14,556 bases of DNA from positions 1-14,556 of the forward strand of contig JAKAMA010000012.1 of NCBI GenBank assembly GCA_021813085.1. The letters run 5' to 3'. The first letter of the stretch is position 1; every line of letters begins with the position of its first letter. Source of the stretch: Chloroflexota bacterium (GTDB lineage Bacteria > Chloroflexota > Dehalococcoidia > DSTF01 > JACRBR01). Shown here piece by piece: positions 12,192-14,556 of the stretch. Under the pieces are notes generated by a model that ran no database searches, was not told the DNA's origin, and saw only the letters and a program-made list of their open reading frames with translations. The position numbers and the translations under genes are program-made.

Positions 12192-13511
12192 ATGATGCGA
12201 AAACTCCTCGCGGGGGGCGTCGTGCTCGGCGTCGGTGCGGTGCTCTTCGGAGTGGCCGCCCTCGGCCGCAGCTCCGATGCCAACGCCGTCGGCCCCTTCC
12301 CGACGGTGGGCACCGGCCCGCAGATCGTCGTGGGCGCGCCGAGCCTCGTCAACCCGACCACCGTGCAGTTCACGGTGAGCACGGTCGCGGGGCCCACGCC
12401 CGCGGACCCGATGAGCGGCTGGAACCTGGATCTCCGGTGGGACCCTGCGGTCTTCTCATTCGCCAGCGCGACGTCACAGCTGGCGCCGGGCGTGAGCGGC
12501 GGCTTCCCGGCGCCGACGACCACACTGACCGGCGGTGTGGTCCTCGGCATGGTGGGGTTTTCGCCCTATACGGCGCTGGGCCTGATGACAACCGTGCAAC
12601 TGACCGTCGTGGCTCCCGGCTGCTCGGCCATCCACCTCTTCACGTACGGCCCGCCGGACAACGGTGGCGGGACCAGTGCCTTGCCTGCTGACAGCGGCTC
12701 GTTCACGATCGCCGGCGACGCAACGGGCCCGCAGGCGAACCAGGGCTACGTGGACGGTGCGGCGAACAACGTCGGCCAGACGTGCTCGCCGCCGCCGCCC
12801 GCCACGCCCACGTCCGTGGCCACCGCGACGTTCACAGCGACGGCCACGCGCACGGCGACGATGACATCCACGGCCACGGCCACGCGCACGGCGACGCCGG
12901 CCGCGACGGACACGCCGGCGCCGACCGCCACGTTCACCGCGGTACCGACGGCCACATTCACCGCGGTGCCGACATCGACGTTCACGGCCGTGCCGACCGC
13001 GACGTTCACCGCGGTGCCGACATCGACGTTCACGGCCGTGCCGACCGCGACGTTCACCGCGGTACCGACCGCGACGTTCACAGCCGTGCCGACCGCGACG
13101 TTCACCGCGGTACCGACCGCGACGTTCACGGCGGTCCCAACCTCGACGTTCACCGCGGTGCCGCCGACGTCAACGCCGTGCGGCGAGGGCGGCTGTCCGA
13201 CGCCTACGCAGACCAGGGTCGTCATCATCGTCAGCACCGCCACGCCCACCAGCACCGTCGCCCCGCCGACGGCGACGCCCGCGGCGCCCACGTCGACGGG
13301 CACCGCCGTCAGCACCGTCCTCGCCGCGCAGGCCACGCAGGCGCCGCCGATGGGTGGCGCGGGCGCCGGGGTGCGCGCGCCGAACACCGGTAACGGTGGC
13401 GTCCCGGGCGGCTCCGCGCAGGGGCCATGGTGGTTCGCCGCCGCGCTGATCGCGCTGGGCGCGGCCGGCCTCTCCGGGCTCTCGCTCGGCCTGCGCAAAC
13501 GCCGCCGCTAA
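12192..13511 (+). CDS. Cohesin-like surface protein with PTATFTAV repeat stalk
   Basis: 439 residues with four parts. There is a signal peptide (1 to about 32, ending DANA). A cohesin-like sandwich domain (about 33-198) carries GWNLDLRWDPAVFSFASATS (76-95) and Cys144/Cys198. A Thr/Pro/Ala-rich stalk includes ten tandem 8-residue repeats (244-323). The C-terminal anchor is APNTG (396-400), a hydrophobic helix (413-434) and RKRRR. The anchor has the order of a sortase sorting signal (LPxTG-like motif, helix, positive tail), although APNTG is not canonical. A simple membrane anchor is the alternative. The stalk, probably O-glycosylated, would hold the domain away from the cell. ATG 12192 is preceded by GGAGG (12179-12183). 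A strong hairpin terminator follows at 13539. It is closely related to the gene at 13761. Confidence 0.75.
   Translation: MMRKLLAGGVVLGVGAVLFGVAALGRSSDANAVGPFPTVGTGPQIVVGAPSLVNPTTVQFTVSTVAGPTPADPMSGWNLDLRWDPAVFSFASATSQLAPGVSGGFPAPTTTLTGGVVLGMVGFSPYTALGLMTTVQLTVVAPGCSAIHLFTYGPPDNGGGTSALPADSGSFTIAGDATGPQANQGYVDGAANNVGQTCSPPPPATPTSVATATFTATATRTATMTSTATATRTATPAATDTPAPTATFTAVPTATFTAVPTSTFTAVPTATFTAVPTSTFTAVPTATFTAVPTATFTAVPTATFTAVPTATFTAVPTSTFTAVPPTSTPCGEGGCPTPTQTRVVIIVSTATPTSTVAPPTATPAAPTSTGTAVSTVLAAQATQAPPMGGAGAGVRAPNTGNGGVPGGSAQGPWWFAAALIALGAAGLSGLSLGLRKRRR
12921..13160 (+). repeat. Ten tandem 24-bp repeats encoding PT(A/S)TFTAV
   Basis: Ten uninterrupted 24-base units encode eight residues each, with the third residue Ala in seven units and Ser in three. 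Units differ mainly at synonymous positions (GCG/GCC, GTG/GTA, ACC/ACA) and at the Ala/Ser codon. Copy number in such arrays can change by slippage or recombination without breaking the frame, so stalk length may vary between strains. Confidence 0.9.
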
Positions 13512-13538
13512 GCTCGCTCCACGGACTGAGGAAGGCCC

Positions 13539-13573
13539 ACGGGGGCCGGCCATCGATGGCCGGCCCCCGTTTC
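13539..13573 (+). terminator. Intrinsic terminator, 32-bp perfect palindrome
   Basis: Bases 13539-13570 are a perfect palindrome with two 16-base arms (ACGGGGGCCGGCCATC and its complement) centred on ATCGAT. Only a short TTT at 13570-13572 follows. It lies 28 bases after the stop of the first stalked cohesin gene. The very stable stem and position support termination; the weak T-tract lowers certainty. It could act in both directions. Confidence 0.7.
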
Positions 13574-13606
13574 GCGTCCCGCGCCGAAACTGCGGGTTAA
13601 CCCCGC

Positions 13607-13635
13607 TTGACGTAGCCCGCCTTGCCCCCGACAAT
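13607..13635 (+). promoter_or_regulatory. Promoter of the second stalked cohesin gene
   Basis: TTGACG (13607-13612, 5 of 6) and GACAAT (13630-13635, 4 of 6) are separated by exactly 17 bases. A near-palindrome, GCGGGTTAACCCCGC (13592-13606), abuts the -35 box and could be an operator. Transcription would start near 13642, leaving a leader of about 120 bases. Confidence 0.55.
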
Positions 13636-13644
13636 GGCGCCTGA

Positions 13645-13724
13645 CCCGAATCGGGGGCACCCCCGCCGCCCTCTGTGCACCGCGGTCGTCATGACGCCCC
13701 GTCGCCGGCCGCGTCATGGGCGTC
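13645..13724 (+). other. Structured 5' leader with overlapping hairpins
   Basis: Within the predicted leader, CCCGA-A-TCGGG (13645-13655) and CGGGGG-CA-CCCCCG (13652-13665) share bases 13652-13655 and cannot form together. A third stem pairs GACGCCC (13693-13699) with GGGCGTC (13718-13724). The very small loops make the first two marginal. No known riboswitch class is recognised. Confidence 0.3.
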
Positions 13725-13760
13725 GGCTGTTGATGTGTGTGAGGAGTGGGAGGCGCGACC

Positions 13761-14556
13761 ATGGCACGGAAGCTGATGGCGGGGGGTATCGCGGTCGCGC
13801 TCGTGGCCGTCTTGATCGGCGGACTGCTGACCCGCCAGGGTTCCGCCGCCGGCCCCTTCCCGACGGTGGGCACCGGCCCGAAGATCGTCGTGGGCGGCGT
13901 AACGGCAGTCGATGCCACCCACATCAGCTTCACGGTGAGCACGGTTGCGGGGCCCACGCCCGCGGACCCGATGGGCGGCTGGAACCTGGATCTCCGGTGG
14001 GACCCTGCGGTCTTCTCATTCGCCAGCGCGACGTCACAGCCGGCGCCGGGCGTGAGCGGGTTCCCGGCGCCGACGACCACACTAACAGGCGGTGTGGTCC
14101 TCGGCGCGGTGGCGTTTTCGCCATATACGACGCTGGGCCTGATGACAACCGTGCAACTGACCGTCGTGGCTCCCGGCTGCTCGGCCATCCACCTCTACAC
14201 GTACGGCCCGCCGGACAACGGTGGCGGGACCAGTGCCTTGCCTGCTGACAGCGGCTCGTTCACGCTCAGCGGCGACGGTTCGAGCGTGCAGGCGAACCAG
14301 GGCTACGTCGACGGGACGGCGGACAACCTCGGTAACACGTGCACGCCGCCGCCCACGGCCACGCCGACCTCCGCTGCCACCGCCACCTTCACCGCTGTCC
14401 CGACGAACACTGCCGCGCCAACGGCCACCTTCACCGCGGTACCGACGGCGACCTTCACCGCGGTACCGACGGCGACGTTCACAGCCGTACCGACGGCGAC
14501 CTTCACCGCGGTACCGACGGCGACCTTCACCGCCGTACCGACGGCGACCTTCACCG
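13761..14556 (+). CDS. Second stalked cohesin-like surface protein (partial, 3' end beyond window)
   Basis: 265 complete codons run open to the window edge. There is a signal peptide (MARKLMAGGIAVALVAVLIG, cleavage probably after GSAA at about residue 30). A cohesin-like domain follows (about 31-194) with GWNLDLRWDPAVFSFASATS (73-92) and Cys140/Cys194. A stalk begins at about residue 195, with in-register PTATFTAV repeats from residue 220 onward. The domain is almost the same as in the preceding protein; the signal peptide and a patch at residues 46-56 differ. The ATG is supported by GGGAGG (13748-13753) 7 bases upstream and a good promoter at 13607. Any membrane or sortase-type anchor lies outside the window. 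It is presumably exported and surface-displayed, binding a dockerin protein such as the one divergent from 11285. Confidence 0.75.
   Translation, partial: MARKLMAGGIAVALVAVLIGGLLTRQGSAAGPFPTVGTGPKIVVGGVTAVDATHISFTVSTVAGPTPADPMGGWNLDLRWDPAVFSFASATSQPAPGVSGFPAPTTTLTGGVVLGAVAFSPYTTLGLMTTVQLTVVAPGCSAIHLYTYGPPDNGGGTSALPADSGSFTLSGDGSSVQANQGYVDGTADNLGNTCTPPPTATPTSAATATFTAVPTNTAAPTATFTAVPTATFTAVPTATFTAVPTATFTAVPTATFTAVPTATFT
14418..14556 (+). repeat. Tandem 24-bp repeats encoding PTATFTAV (continues past window)
   Basis: Nearly six 24-base units in register reach the window edge. They are more uniform than those at 12921-13160: all encode PTATFTAV and neighbouring units differ at only a few synonymous bases. 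That points to more recent expansion. The same minus-strand sequence is also open, but only because of the 24-base periodicity. Confidence 0.88.

Noticed and set aside
12921..13160. Possible CRISPR array
   Set aside because: The 24-base units are contiguous with no unique spacers and lie in frame inside a coding sequence.
12746..13498. Minus-strand open frame with a regular VNVAVGTA repeat, and a similar one at 14303-14554
   Set aside because: The regularity is just the 24-base stalk repeats read backwards. There is no ribosome site or signal peptide, and the + strand frame has complete domain structure.

Overview
The window is very GC-rich and densely packed, with Shine-Dalgarno-led genes and short intergenic gaps. 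Secreted cohesin- and dockerin-like proteins with long Pro/Thr/Ala/Phe repeat stalks sit among ordinary bacterial genes. That combination suggests an environmental Chloroflexota (Dehalococcoidia-like) genome. The assignment is an inference from style and gene content, because no rRNA or other marker gene is present.

Layout. 1-162 is the 3' end of an EAL-domain gene. 346-2655 holds an alpha/beta hydrolase and an MFS exporter on the + strand. 2704-3424 is a Phd/VapC-type toxin-antitoxin operon with its own promoter and a tandem operator-like repeat; the toxin appears to start at a CTG codon overlapping the antitoxin stop. 3492-5462 is on the - strand: a broken VOC-family tail, an intact PhnB-like VOC gene and a class III CoA-transferase.

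5545-10776 is a six-gene + strand operon: zinc-ribbon/TPR protein, small membrane protein, ammonium transporter, CPA2-type cation/proton antiporter, protoglobin-like protein and P-II signal protein. Its upstream region carries five (probably six) GTMACG-like units at an exact 11-bp period. This resembles binding arrays of OmpR/PhoB-family regulators, including the GTnAC-n6 half of the actinobacterial GlnR box. The operon looks like a nitrogen-uptake module in which P-II would gate the transporter. The antiporter and the putative haem protein could tie ammonium uptake to ion/pH balance and to O2 or NO. The P-II protein lacks the usual modifiable T-loop tyrosine.

10802-14556 is a surface-protein locus. 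A stand-alone secreted dockerin (- strand) is divergent from a membrane-anchored cohesin-like protein (+). Two related cohesin-like proteins with 8-residue repeat stalks follow; the last is cut by the window end. The dockerin/cohesin divergent region carries a second, different 11-bp-period array (four ACACTTY units). The two stalked cohesins are patchily near-identical at the DNA level, which suggests recent duplication or gene conversion. No RNA genes, CRISPR arrays or insertion sequences were seen, and no gene-free stretch exceeds 300 bases.
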